Source: Thermoplasmata archaeon (GTDB lineage Archaea; Thermoplasmatota; Thermoplasmata; Lutacidiplasmatales; UBA184). Taken from it: DNA of 18,357 nucleotides. Under the pieces are notes generated by a model, which ran no database searches, was not told the DNA's origin, and saw only the letters and a program-made list of their open reading frames with translations. A program made the translations under genes and the position numbers. The stretch spans positions 1 through 18,357 of the forward strand of contig JASHYB010000120.1 in NCBI GenBank assembly GCA_030043255.1. The letters are read 5' to 3'. Shown here in pieces: positions 5,917-14,178 of the stretch (position 1 is its first letter; every line of letters begins with the position of its first letter).

Positions 5917-7280
5917 CCGAGGTCCGCCACCCGCTGCGGGACCGGTCGGTGCCGCGGGTCCGCGAGCTCGGCCGACCGCTGGCGCTGCTCGCGGCGGCCC
6001 TCGGGGTCGATCAGGGCTACCTGGCCCTGGCGCGGCGCCTCGCCCCGGCCGAGGGGCTGGTCGGCGCGCTGCTCGTGCCGGTGGCGCTGCTGCTGCTGTT
6101 CCTGCTCTGGAGCCGGTGGGACCGACGACCGCTGTCCGCCTACGGCTTCAGCCTGCCCCGCTCCGTGCGGGCGAGCCTGGCGTTCGCCCTGCTCCTCGTG
6201 GGCGTGGGCACGGTCGTGCTCCTCGAACCGGGCTTCGGCCTGGGTTTCGCCCCGGTGGCGCCGCTGCCGCCGGTCTCCTTCGCCGCGACGGTGGCGCTCG
6301 CTCCCCTCACCGCCCTCGCCTACGTGGCGGTCCTGGACGGCTACCTGCTCAACCGCCTGCTCGTGCCCGGGCGGCTCGCAGTCGCGCTCGGGCTGAGCTC
6401 GGCCGGCTGGGCGCTATTGCTGACCAACCTCTCGATCCTGGGGAGCTTGGGCCGCGTCGAGCTCGGCACCTACCTGCTCACGACCACCGCCACCGGCTTC
6501 GTCACCGGCATGGTGGCGGGCCTGTACTTCTACAAGGCCGGCCGCAACCTCCTCGGTCCGTTCGCCTGGCAGACCGGCGCGCTCCTGGTCGCCGGCCTGC
6601 TGCCGGTCGCCGCGCTCACGACCGGCTGGGAGCTGACGTTCCTCACGACGCTGCTCGCGGACGGGGTGGTGCTGATGCTCGTCCTGACCGTTCTGCGGGA
6701 GCCGAAGCTCGTCGCCCGCGCGTACCTCGGGGAGCGCTACGGCCCGAAGCGCGACCGGTTCCTCGGCACGCTCCGCCAGCGACATCGCGCCCGGGGGATC
6801 GCGCTGACGGTCGCCGTGACCGCGGTGCTGGCGACCACCGCCGTCCTGGGCGTGGAGGTGGGGCTCGGCACCCCGAGGCCGTTCATCGCGATCGAGAGCG
6901 GGAGCATGACGCCGACGTTCGTGCGGGGGACGCTGGTGGTCCTCGAGCACGCCAGCCCGGCGCAGATCACCGTCGGGACGATCGTCGCCTACAGCACCAC
7001 CTGCCTGCCGTCGCCGGTGGTCCATCGGGTGGTCGCGATCGCGCAGACGGCGAGCGGCCCGGTATACACCACGAAGGGGGACGCCAATCCTTCCGACGAC
7101 CCGTGCCCGGTGCCGTACGCCTCGGTCCTCGGCCGGGTCGTCGCCATCGTCCCGTACGCGGGCTGGTTCATCCTGGCCCCGGAGCTGACCGCTGGGCTCG
7201 CCGTCCTCATCGCGATGGTGGCCTGGCTCGTTCGTCCCTCGACCCCTACCCGCTTCCCGCGCCGGAGGGCGCTCGCATGA
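5913..7280 (+). CDS. SipW-like signal peptidase I fused to a polytopic CPBP-like membrane domain
   Basis: This is a 455-aa membrane protein. Residues 1-290 have about seven to eight hydrophobic segments. GLYFYKAGRNLLGPFAWQTG (203-222) resembles the second conserved stretch of CPBP/CAAX-type intramembrane proteases, but the usual His is Gln220 and the EExxxR motif is not intact (DGYLLNR at 142-148), so that part looks catalytically dead. After a TM helix (297-315) comes an S26 peptidase: IESGSMTPT with catalytic Ser331, VVHRVV with His371 in place of the bacterial Lys, and TTKGDANPSDD (386-396) with conserved Asp. A final TM helix is at about 417-440. The Ser/His form is the ER/SipW/archaeal class. 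It is about twice the length of a stand-alone SipW. Its likely job is removing signal peptides from the neighbouring secreted proteins. It overlaps both neighbours by ATGA, so translation is coupled. Confidence 0.88.
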   Translation: MTEVRHPLRDRSVPRVRELGRPLALLAAALGVDQGYLALARRLAPAEGLVGALLVPVALLLLFLLWSRWDRRPLSAYGFSLPRSVRASLAFALLLVGVGTVVLLEPGFGLGFAPVAPLPPVSFAATVALAPLTALAYVAVLDGYLLNRLLVPGRLAVALGLSSAGWALLLTNLSILGSLGRVELGTYLLTTTATGFVTGMVAGLYFYKAGRNLLGPFAWQTGALLVAGLLPVAALTTGWELTFLTTLLADGVVLMLVLTVLREPKLVARAYLGERYGPKRDRFLGTLRQRHRARGIALTVAVTAVLATTAVLGVEVGLGTPRPFIAIESGSMTPTFVRGTLVVLEHASPAQITVGTIVAYSTTCLPSPVVHRVVAIAQTASGPVYTTKGDANPSDDPCPVPYASVLGRVVAIVPYAGWFILAPELTAGLAVLIAMVAWLVRPSTPTRFPRRRALA

Positions 7281-8782
7281 GGCGCGGCACGCTTCCCGCG
7301 CTGGGCGTGGTGGTGCTGCTGTTCGTCGCCGGCATCGCGGCGTACTGGGCCCTGGTCCCGGACCGCGGCGCCGGGAGCCCGTCCGCGCCGACCCTGTTCC
7401 ACTACGAGCAGACCGGGGCCTACACCTACAGCGCCCACCTGAAGAACAACACGCTGTACGGCGCGACCAACCTGACCCCCGGGAACGGCACGCTGTTCAC
7501 GGCGATCACCACCTGGGTCAACGTCACGTTCGTCTACCGGCTCGCCGGCGCGGCGGCGTTCGCCGCGCTGTCGGAGATCCGCCTGGGGGTGCTGCTGGAG
7601 AGCCCCGAATGGACGAAGACCCTCTCGCAGCAGGCCACCAACGTCTCGATCACCGACGGTCCGCTGGTGACCGCGACGCTGCACGTCGACCTGAACGTCA
7701 CGAACGTCACGTCGCTGGCCGGGGCGATCGAGAAGGACACGAACTACGTGCCGAGCTCCTACCAGGTCGTGCTCGAGCCGACGATCACCACGCTCGTGCA
7801 GTACGCGAACCTGAGCGAGAGCGCGAGCTTCGCCCCGGCGCTGTCGCTCAACTTCACCACCGGCGAGATCGTCCCGTCCCGGCTGAGCACCAACCAGCCG
7901 GGCAACTTCCTCGGAGCGTCCGACCCGGTCACCGCGGCGGCGCCGGACCTCCTGCCCTATCTCCTGCTCGCGGCGGCGGCGGTCGGCGCCGTCGTCCTCG
8001 GCCTGATCGCCTACGGTCCCGGCCGCCCGAAGGCCGGGCCGGACCTCGCGACGCTGACGCGCCCGTTCGCGGAGGCGATCGTCGAGACCCCGAGCGCGCC
8101 GCCGGCCGGCCCGACGGTGCCGGTCCGCACCTGGGAGGACCTGGTCAAGGTCGCCGATACGCTGGGCTGCCCGATCCTCCGCTTGGTACCGCCCGGGGGG
8201 ACCGCGGCGTCCGGCGCCCCGGCCCATTTCTACGTCCTGGCCGACGCCGTGACCTACACCTACGTGCACAACCCGCCCGCCGCGTCCCGGGCCTCCCCGG
8301 GTCCGGCCGCCGCGGCGCGGCCCGCCCCCGCCGTGCCGCGGGCCCCGGCCCTAGCGCGCCCGGCCCCCACGACCCCCCCGGCGCCGCCCTCGGTTCGAGC
8401 CTCGCCGCCTCGGAACTCGGCGACGGTAGCGGCTGTCGTGCCTACGCGAACACCGCCCCTTTCGCGACCCCCCGCCGCGCCCGCGCCGGCCTCGCCCATG
8501 CGCTGGGACCTGAGCGCTCTGGTCGCTCGGGCCGAGCAGGTCCGCCTGGCGGTCCGGGCCATGCCCCCGTCGACCGTCAGCGCGCTGGCCATCGAGGAGG
8601 CCCCCGACGCGATGCTGGCCCGGGCGGTCGCGCTCGCCCGCCGGGGACAGCTCCCCGCGGCCGAGGCGATCCTGCGGAGGCTGAGGCTGGAGCTCAGCGG
8701 GGAAGTGCGTCCGTCGGTCCGTTCGGCGCCGAGCTGGGACCGCAGCGGGGGAATCCGCCCTGCGCCTCGTGGACCGACCTGA
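7277..8782 (+). CDS. DUF5305-like membrane protein with large ectodomain
   Basis: This is a 501-aa protein; the ATG at 7277 overlaps the peptidase stop (ATGA), which fixes the start. TM1 is at about 7-27, an ectodomain at 28-224, TM2 at 225-246, and a cytoplasmic tail follows. FHYEQTGAYTYSAHL and NVTFVYRL (41-89) plus TWEDLVKVADTLGCPI with HFYVLADAVTYTY (285-329) resemble the DUF5305 pattern of archaeal membrane proteins often seen near signal peptidases; this is from recall, not a search. The ectodomain has about nine N-glycosylation sequons. The tail has a Pro/Ala-rich linker (333-407) and a C-terminal helical part with ARRGQLPAAEAILRRLRLEL, similar to a single TPR-like hairpin. Genomic coupling suggests a partner of the peptidase, such as a platform or chaperone for the exported subunits. 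The molecular function is unknown. Confidence 0.8.
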   Translation: MRRGTLPALGVVVLLFVAGIAAYWALVPDRGAGSPSAPTLFHYEQTGAYTYSAHLKNNTLYGATNLTPGNGTLFTAITTWVNVTFVYRLAGAAAFAALSEIRLGVLLESPEWTKTLSQQATNVSITDGPLVTATLHVDLNVTNVTSLAGAIEKDTNYVPSSYQVVLEPTITTLVQYANLSESASFAPALSLNFTTGEIVPSRLSTNQPGNFLGASDPVTAAAPDLLPYLLLAAAAVGAVVLGLIAYGPGRPKAGPDLATLTRPFAEAIVETPSAPPAGPTVPVRTWEDLVKVADTLGCPILRLVPPGGTAASGAPAHFYVLADAVTYTYVHNPPAASRASPGPAAAARPAPAVPRAPALARPAPTTPPAPPSVRASPPRNSATVAAVVPTRTPPLSRPPAAPAPASPMRWDLSALVARAEQVRLAVRAMPPSTVSALAIEEAPDAMLARAVALARRGQLPAAEAILRRLRLELSGEVRPSVRSAPSWDRSGGIRPAPRGPT

Positions 8783-8891
8783 CCTCCCTCCCGGGGCCCC
8801 GGTCGGCGGCCAGCAACCCCGCGACTCGCCATCGGTCCTTCGTCCCGGGCGTGAGCGGCCGCGCAGCGACCACCCGAGGTCGGCCCGTCGG

Positions 8892-9272
8892 TCAGCCGAT
8901 CCAGTTCCAGAAGTTGTCGTGCCAGAGGTCCACGGATTCGTGCACGTGCCGCAGGGGTACCGGCTTGAGGCCGGAGCGCTCGGCGTCACGGAACTGGGTG
9001 CGGAGGCTCGCGACATCCTCCTTCGAGAGCATCTCGAGGAGCCGGTGCAGTTCGTGACGGATCCCTAGGTCCAACGCGCGCTCCGGATGCCGGACCACCA
9101 GCCGATAGTGGTGCCCACCGGACCCCTCGACCCTGAGGACCTGCCACTCCAGGCGCTCGGCCCGCTGCTGGCCCAGCCGGTAGGCCGCCAGGTTACCCAG
9201 CGCTTCGGCGACGAACGACTCGTTGGCCAGTCCCGCCTTCAGACGGAGGTTGATCTCCAGGCCCCGGGGCAT
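8892..9272 (-). CDS. Hypothetical protein, 126 aa
   Basis: The sequence is protein-like but not recognised. It begins MPRGLEINLRLKAGLANESF, continues with helical segments (FVAEALGNLAAYRLGQQRAE, RHELHRLLEMLSKEDVASL), and ends in an aromatic WHDNFWNWIG. There is no signal peptide or membrane segment, so it is likely cytoplasmic. The ATG at 9272 is preferred; an in-frame GTG at 9296 would add eight residues. The gene lies 79 nt downstream of the next minus-strand gene with no clear TATA box between them, so cotranscription is likely. It converges on the DUF5305-like gene across a 109-nt spacer. I cannot assign a function; opposite-strand open frames here have compositionally biased Arg/Pro/Gly content and look like shadows. 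Confidence 0.6.
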   Translation of the reverse strand: MPRGLEINLRLKAGLANESFVAEALGNLAAYRLGQQRAERLEWQVLRVEGSGGHHYRLVVRHPERALDLGIRHELHRLLEMLSKEDVASLRTQFRDAERSGLKPVPLRHVHESVDLWHDNFWNWIG

Positions 9273-9351
9273 GGCCCGAGTAGCGTAGGAACCCACATGG
9301 CAGAGACGGCCGGCCCGAGCCGCCCGACAGCGAGCGAGAGGGGGACGACCC

Positions 9352-9723
9352 CTAGGCGTAGTGGGGCAGGCTGGAGCGGTCCTTACGGTCCGCCTCGCGC
9401 TGTTCGCCCCGCTCCTCGCGCTTGCGTTCCTTCTCGCACTCCTCTTCGGTGACCCAGAGGAAGTCGAGGTCCTCGGGGTGCTCGTGCGCGATGAACGCGC
9501 CGGCTTCGAACGCGCTGGAGAGCAGCTCCTCCAGGTTGTCCGCCTCGTTCCCCTCGAGGCGACCGGCGGTGCGCCAGTACCAGTCGGCGGTCTTCCCCGC
9601 GGCGTGCAGGTACTCGGTGATGAAGTCGAAGATCGACCCGCGATCGTCCGTCAGGCGGATGTGGAGATGGCGGTCCCGGTCCTCCTCGGCCTTCTGCCCG
9701 GCGTCCGGGGTCGAGTTCGCCAT
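9352..9723 (-). CDS. Hypothetical acidic protein, 123 aa
   Basis: This is a small soluble protein. It starts MANSTPDAGQKAEEDRDRHL, has a central part HIRLTDDRGSIFDFITEYLH and WYWRTAGRLEGNEADNLEEL, and ends in a highly charged Glu/Lys/Arg tail (EEECEKERKREERGEQREAD). The start at 9723 is chosen over upstream codons because a TATA-like TTTATG lies about 28 nt before it on the minus strand, as expected for a leaderless archaeal transcript. No family was recognised. It is head-to-head with the small membrane protein gene at 9828 and upstream of the 126-aa hypothetical gene, so the two hypotheticals may be expressed together. Confidence in the coding call comes from amino-acid composition and the promoter match. 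Confidence 0.6.
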   Translation of the reverse strand: MANSTPDAGQKAEEDRDRHLHIRLTDDRGSIFDFITEYLHAAGKTADWYWRTAGRLEGNEADNLEELLSSAFEAGAFIAHEHPEDLDFLWVTEEECEKERKREERGEQREADRKDRSSLPHYA

Positions 9724-9750
9724 GAGCACCCTGTCAGGACCCCGCCTCCC

Positions 9751-9757
9751 CATAAAG
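9751..9757 (-). promoter_or_regulatory. TATA box for a leaderless transcript of the 123-aa gene
   Basis: The minus strand reads CTTTATG here in GC-rich surroundings. Its distance to the ATG at 9723 (about 28-30 nt) places transcription start at or next to the start codon. Confidence 0.5.
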
Positions 9758-9827
9758 GCTGGCGGCAACACGGGCTCCGCCCGAGGGTGACCGGCCGCTT
9801 GAAGAGCCCGGACGGTCTGCTGGACCC

Positions 9828-10262
9828 GTGGCCGCGACCCCGCCGGGCGACGTCGGTCCGATGGCCCCGGAGGCCCCCGGGTCGGTGCCGTCCGGGGCGC
9901 CGGATGCCCAGCGGCAGGCTCGCTACAACTACCTGGTCGGGCGGCTCCGCAGCCGTCAGATCACCATGGAGGAGGCCACGGAGCTGTTCGCGCTCATGCA
10001 GGCGATGCTGCGGGTGAGCGAACTCGCCCGGCGGGCGGCCCCCCCGCCCCCCGTGGCCGGCGTTCCCGCCGTTCCGCACCGACCTCCTCGGGGCGCGGGG
10101 GCCGCCGCTCCCTCGGCAGGAGCCGACGACTTGTTCCTGGTCGGCCTGCTGGCGATGGGCGCGGGGGCCGGCCTGCTCGCGGCGATGGCCCGCCGACTGG
10201 CCGAGGGACCGAGGCCGGCGGCCCCCACCGACCGGGCAGCTCCGGGTCAACGCACCGCGTGA
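9828..10262 (+). CDS. Small putative membrane protein ahead of mre11-rad50
   Basis: This is a 144-aa protein from a GTG start at 9828 (alternative ATG at 9861). The N-terminal 27 residues are Pro/Gly/Ala-rich. A helical stretch ARYNYLVGRLRSRQITMEEA followed by TELFALMQAM is the most conserved-looking part, then comes a Pro/Ala-rich linker. A hydrophobic segment (DLFLVGLLAMGAGAGLLAAM) lies near the C-terminus. It ends 13 nt before mre11 and is therefore probably in the same operon. RLRSRQITMEEATELFALM resembles short helical modules seen in other archaeal small proteins, but I do not recognise the family. Its role next to a DNA repair pair is unknown; coupling may be only transcriptional. Confidence 0.6.
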   Translation: MAATPPGDVGPMAPEAPGSVPSGAPDAQRQARYNYLVGRLRSRQITMEEATELFALMQAMLRVSELARRAAPPPPVAGVPAVPHRPPRGAGAAAPSAGADDLFLVGLLAMGAGAGLLAAMARRLAEGPRPAAPTDRAAPGQRTA

Positions 10263-10275
10263 GAGGCGGCCGGCC

Positions 10276-11550
10276 GTGACGCGGTGGGTCTTCGCGCACC
10301 TGGCCGACGCCCACGTCGGGGCTTGGCCCCGGTCCCCGCCTTTCCGCGCGGCGCTGCGCGAGAGCCTGCTGCGGGCGCTGCGGGTCGTGGAGGAGCGGGA
10401 GGCGGAGTTCCTCCTGATCTCCGGCGATCTCTTCCACACGCCGGTCCCGGACCCGGCCGAGGTCGCGCCGGTCGCCGCCGCCCTCAAGCGGCTGGTCGAC
10501 GCCGGTCGGCGGATCTACGTCATCTACGGCTCGCACGACTACGTCGCGCACCGGACCAGCTGGCTGGACGTGCTGGCCGCGGCCGGCGTCTTCGTCAAGG
10601 TCGCTCCCGAGGCGGTCCGGACCGAGGGGACCCGCTGGAGCCTGCCGTTCCTGACCGACGGCCCGACCGGCGCGCGGATCGCGGGCATTTCCGGCCGCTC
10701 CCACGGCCTCGACCGGGAGTACTTCCGCGCGGTGGACGCGGAGGCGTTCCTGGACGCCCCGGGCTTCAAGGTCTTCCAGTTCCACGCGGCGGTGGAGGAG
10801 TACCTTCCCCCGCACCTTCGCGAGCACATCCGCGGGATCCGGCGGGACGATCTGCCCGTCGGCTGCGACTACTACGCCGGCGGGCACATCCACTACTCCT
10901 ACGAGGGGGAGGGTCCGCGGGGCGGCCTCCTCGTGAACCCGGGCGCGGTCTTCGGCACCAGCCGCACCGACCTCGAGAACGCGGCCGCCGGGCGGACCCA
11001 CCAGGGGGTCGCGATCGTCACGGTCCAGGACGGCCGGCCGTCGGTGGAGATGGTCGACACGGCCCCTCCCGGGGCCGTCCGGCTCGTCGACGTCGACCTC
11101 ACCGGACGGGACGCCGACGCGGCCCGGGAGGAGATCGCCCGCCGGGTCGAAGCGGCGGCCGCGCCCGGCGTGCTGGTGTTCCCGCGTCTCCACGGCGAGC
11201 TCACCGGCGGGACGGCCGCCCAGCTGGACCTGGCCGGCATCGCCCGGGCGGCCGCCGGGGACGCGGCGGCGGTGCTGTGGGAGACCCGCGAGCTCGTCGG
11301 ACCGGACCTCGCCGCGTCCGCGCTGTCCGAGGAGGCCGACGTCGAAGCGGCCGGGGTCGCCGCGCTGCTCGCGGAGAGCCGGCCCGGGGCCCCCTGGCTG
11401 GAGGGAGAAGCGGGGGAGCAGCTGGTCCGTGAGCTGCTCAAGGAGCTGGGGGTGCCGAAGGGGGAGGGGGAGGCGAAGGTCGACTACGAGACGGCCCGCA
11501 TCGAGGCCGCCCGGCGACTGCTCGGGCTTCGGCCGGAGCGCGGCGCGTAG
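10276..11550 (+). CDS. mre11: DNA double-strand break repair nuclease Mre11
   Basis: This is a 424-aa cytoplasmic metallophosphoesterase that, with Rad50, trims and bridges broken DNA ends using Mn2+. Visible motifs are HLADAHVG (Asp11, His13), LISGDLFH (Asp51), YGSHDY (His87, Asp88; Ser86 in place of the more common Asn), FQFHAAVEEY (His170) and AGGHIHYSY (His204, His206). The C-terminal part is divergent and ends in the helical stretch EQLVRELLKELGVPKGEGEA, a likely Rad50-binding region. The start is GTG 10276, with GAGAGG about 10 nt upstream. It follows the small membrane gene by 13 nt and precedes rad50 by 9 nt, so the three form an operon. The length is normal for the archaeal family. 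Confidence 0.93.
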   Translation: MTRWVFAHLADAHVGAWPRSPPFRAALRESLLRALRVVEEREAEFLLISGDLFHTPVPDPAEVAPVAAALKRLVDAGRRIYVIYGSHDYVAHRTSWLDVLAAAGVFVKVAPEAVRTEGTRWSLPFLTDGPTGARIAGISGRSHGLDREYFRAVDAEAFLDAPGFKVFQFHAAVEEYLPPHLREHIRGIRRDDLPVGCDYYAGGHIHYSYEGEGPRGGLLVNPGAVFGTSRTDLENAAAGRTHQGVAIVTVQDGRPSVEMVDTAPPGAVRLVDVDLTGRDADAAREEIARRVEAAAAPGVLVFPRLHGELTGGTAAQLDLAGIARAAAGDAAAVLWETRELVGPDLAASALSEEADVEAAGVAALLAESRPGAPWLEGEAGEQLVRELLKELGVPKGEGEAKVDYETARIEAARRLLGLRPERGA

Positions 11551-11559
11551 GGGATCGTC

Positions 11560-14178
11560 GTGCAGCTGCGTCGCCTGGAGGTCAGCAACATCCGCAGCTT
11601 CGAGAGCGGCCGGCTCGAACTGGGGCCGGGGACGACCCTGCTCGTCGGGGACGTCGGCGCCGGCAAGTCCAGCCTGCTCTACGCGGTCGAGATGGCGCTG
11701 TTCGGCGTCGCGGAGGTGGACGCCGCGTACCTCGTGCGCCACGGCACCGCCCACGCCGAGGTCGCGGTGACCCTGCAGGACGGCGAGCACGCCTACGCGA
11801 TCCGGCGCCGCTTCCGCAAGGTGCGCCGCCGGGGCCGCGAGACGTACGAGCCGGAGCGGTTGACCTACGCCGAGGACGGGGCCCCGGCGGCCTACTCGGC
11901 GACCGAGATCCGTCAGCGGGTGATCGAGCTCCTCGGCTTCCCGGACAACCCGAACCCGCACGCGCACTCCGACCTGTGGCGCTGGGCGATCTACGTTCCG
12001 CAGGAACGGATGCGCGAGATCCTCGCCGCCGACGCCGAGGAGCGGCTCGAGACGGTCCGCAAGGCGCTCGGTGTCGAACGTTACCGTCTGGCGGCCGGCA
12101 ACGCGCAGGCGGTCGCCGTCGACCTGCGGGCCAGCGCGCGCCACCGCCGGGAGGAGGCCGGCCGCATGGCTCACTGGGACACCGAGCTGGCCGACGCCCG
12201 TCGGGAGTCCGACCGCCTCCAGCTCGAGCGCGCCACCTTCGCGACGGCGGTCCACCAGCAGCAGGAACAGCTCGCCGGAGCCCGGGCCACCCGGGAGGAG
12301 CACGAGCGCAGGGGGGCCCGCCTGGAGGCCGACCGACGCGAGCTGGAGAGCTTGCAGCGCGAGGAAGAGAGCGACCTTGCCGCGGCGGCGACGGCCGGTC
12401 GGCGACGCGAGGCACTCCTCCGCGAGGCAGCCGCTGAGCGGTCGGAGGCCGAGACGCTTCGGCCGCTAGCCGAGAACCGGGCCTCGCTCCGCGCTGAGCG
12501 AGGGCAAGCCGAGGAGCGGCTCGCGGCGGTACGCCGCAGGCTGGACGACCACGCCCAGGGATTGCAGGAGCTCGCCCGAGCCCGGGAGGCGTCCCAAGCG
12601 GCCGCGCGGAGGGTCGACGAGAGCGTACAGCGGCTCGAGCGGAGCGAGCAGGAGCGTGAGCGGGTCCGCGGGGGGCTGGCGGGGCTTCTCCAGCAAGGTC
12701 CGACGCACGAGCCCGCCAGCCCGACCCCGCGAACGCTGGTCGAGATCGAGCAGGTCAGCCGGGACGCGGTCACGACCGAGCACCAGGCGCTGGAGCGCGC
12801 CGCCCGGGCGCGGACCGCCCGGGACACGCTCGACCAGCTGATCCAGGGTGGGGTGTGCCCGACCTGCCACCAGCCGGTGGATGCGCCGGCGTTCGCCGCC
12901 CATCGCGAGGAGGCCCTGCACGAGCTCGGGGAGGCGGACGCGCTCCTCGAGCGGGGATCGGCCTCTCGGGCCGCTCTCGAGGAGGAGCGCAAGGCTCGCG
13001 AACGGTACGACAGGGCCCTCGAACGCTGGCAGGAGCTCGAACGCCAGCGGGCGGAGGCCCGGGAGTTGCTGGCGCGCCGCGAGTCCGACGCGACGGCCGC
13101 CGGCGAAGCGCTGGTCGCCGCCCGCCAGGAGGGCACGGAACGGCGCCGCCAGTACGAGGAGCTGCGACCGCTGGAAGCGGAAGCATCCCGACGTCGCGAG
13201 GAGCTCGCGAACGCCGAGCGGGACCTCCCGGAGCGTGTCCGCGCCGAGGAGTCGGCCAGCCGTGCCGAGGAGCGCCTGCGGGCGCTCACGGTCCTCGAGG
13301 CACGGCGAGCCGAGGAGGACCGACGCCTGGACGACGAGCTGCGCCGGGCCGCGGACCGACGTGCGGGCCGGTCCGAACGGCTACGGGCGATCGGCCGGGC
13401 CCTGGACGAGGCGCCGGCCGAGATCGCCGCACTCACCGCGGCGCGCGAGGGAGAGGCCGCCGCGCAACGACGCCTGTCGGAGGTCCAGAGCGCCCTGGTC
13501 CGGACCGACACGCGTTTGGACGATCTGGTACGTCGCATCACGCTCGCGGAGCAGGGGCGGGACCAGCGGACCTCGCTGCTCCGCGAGGCGGAGGGGATCG
13601 AGGCCAAGGCCGCGTGGATCGACGTACCGTTCCGGCTGGCGGTCCTCCGCATGGAGAAGGAGCTGCTGGCCCACGCCCAGGTCGCCTTCGACCGGGCGTT
13701 CTCCCGGTTCTTCGCTACCCTCGTCGACGACCCGCAGCTCACCGCGCGGACCGACGTGAGCTTCACGCCGGAGGTCACGATCGGCGGGGAGGTGACGCCG
13801 GCGGAGGCGCTCAGCGGCGGGGAGCGCACCAGCCTCGCCCTCGCCTTCCGCCTCGCGCTCGCCGGCGTCGTACGCTCGCTCGGCCAGGTGCGGCTCGAGA
13901 GCCTCCTCCTGGACGAGCCGACCGACGGCTTCTCCGGCGAGCAGGTGGTGCGGATGGGCGAACTGCTCGAGGAGCTCGCGCTGCCCCAGGTCGTCGTCGT
14001 GTCGCACGAGAGCCAGCTCACGGGCATCGCCGATCGCACGGTCCGCGTCTCGAAGGTCGACGGACGGTCCACGCTGACCGCCGAGGACGACGGAGGGGAG
14101 GAGAGCCCGTTGGCGGACGGCCGACCCGTCGCCGCTACCCTGCCGCCGCGCCGCCCCGGCCCCCGAGGCACGAGCTGA
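11560..14178 (+). CDS. rad50: DNA double-strand break repair ATPase Rad50
   Basis: This is an 872-aa SMC-like ATPase. It has an N-terminal Walker A (GDVGAGKSS, 30-38), a Q-loop region (RWAIYVPQERM), and long coiled-coil arms rich in Glu, Arg and Ala. A zinc hook CPTC (Cys433, Cys436) sits midway between the arms. At the C-terminal end are the ABC signature LSGGERTSLALAF (from 751) and Walker B LLLDEPTDGFS (Asp785, Glu786), followed by a VVVSHE D/H-loop. The hook lets two arms dimerise and tether DNA ends while Mre11 cuts. The start is GTG 11560, nine bases after the mre11 stop. The last 44 nt overlap the end of the convergent aldo/keto reductase gene. All expected motifs are intact. The large opposite-strand open frames across the coiled-coil region are composition artefacts. 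Confidence 0.95.
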   Translation: MQLRRLEVSNIRSFESGRLELGPGTTLLVGDVGAGKSSLLYAVEMALFGVAEVDAAYLVRHGTAHAEVAVTLQDGEHAYAIRRRFRKVRRRGRETYEPERLTYAEDGAPAAYSATEIRQRVIELLGFPDNPNPHAHSDLWRWAIYVPQERMREILAADAEERLETVRKALGVERYRLAAGNAQAVAVDLRASARHRREEAGRMAHWDTELADARRESDRLQLERATFATAVHQQQEQLAGARATREEHERRGARLEADRRELESLQREEESDLAAAATAGRRREALLREAAAERSEAETLRPLAENRASLRAERGQAEERLAAVRRRLDDHAQGLQELARAREASQAAARRVDESVQRLERSEQERERVRGGLAGLLQQGPTHEPASPTPRTLVEIEQVSRDAVTTEHQALERAARARTARDTLDQLIQGGVCPTCHQPVDAPAFAAHREEALHELGEADALLERGSASRAALEEERKARERYDRALERWQELERQRAEARELLARRESDATAAGEALVAARQEGTERRRQYEELRPLEAEASRRREELANAERDLPERVRAEESASRAEERLRALTVLEARRAEEDRRLDDELRRAADRRAGRSERLRAIGRALDEAPAEIAALTAAREGEAAAQRRLSEVQSALVRTDTRLDDLVRRITLAEQGRDQRTSLLREAEGIEAKAAWIDVPFRLAVLRMEKELLAHAQVAFDRAFSRFFATLVDDPQLTARTDVSFTPEVTIGGEVTPAEALSGGERTSLALAFRLALAGVVRSLGQVRLESLLLDEPTDGFSGEQVVRMGELLEELALPQVVVVSHESQLTGIADRTVRVSKVDGRSTLTAEDDGGEESPLADGRPVAATLPPRRPGPRGTS

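Noticed and set aside
6116..7276. Plus-strand open frame reading through the peptidase gene into the DUF5305-like gene
   Set aside because: The part before 7277 is Arg/Pro/Gly-rich shadow of the peptidase frame; the real gene starts at the ATGA overlap.
9994..12303. Minus-strand open frame of 769 codons opposite mre11 and the rad50 start
   Set aside because: Composition is Arg/Gly/Pro/Val-biased with no motif; the plus strand has Mre11 and Rad50 catalytic motifs in order.
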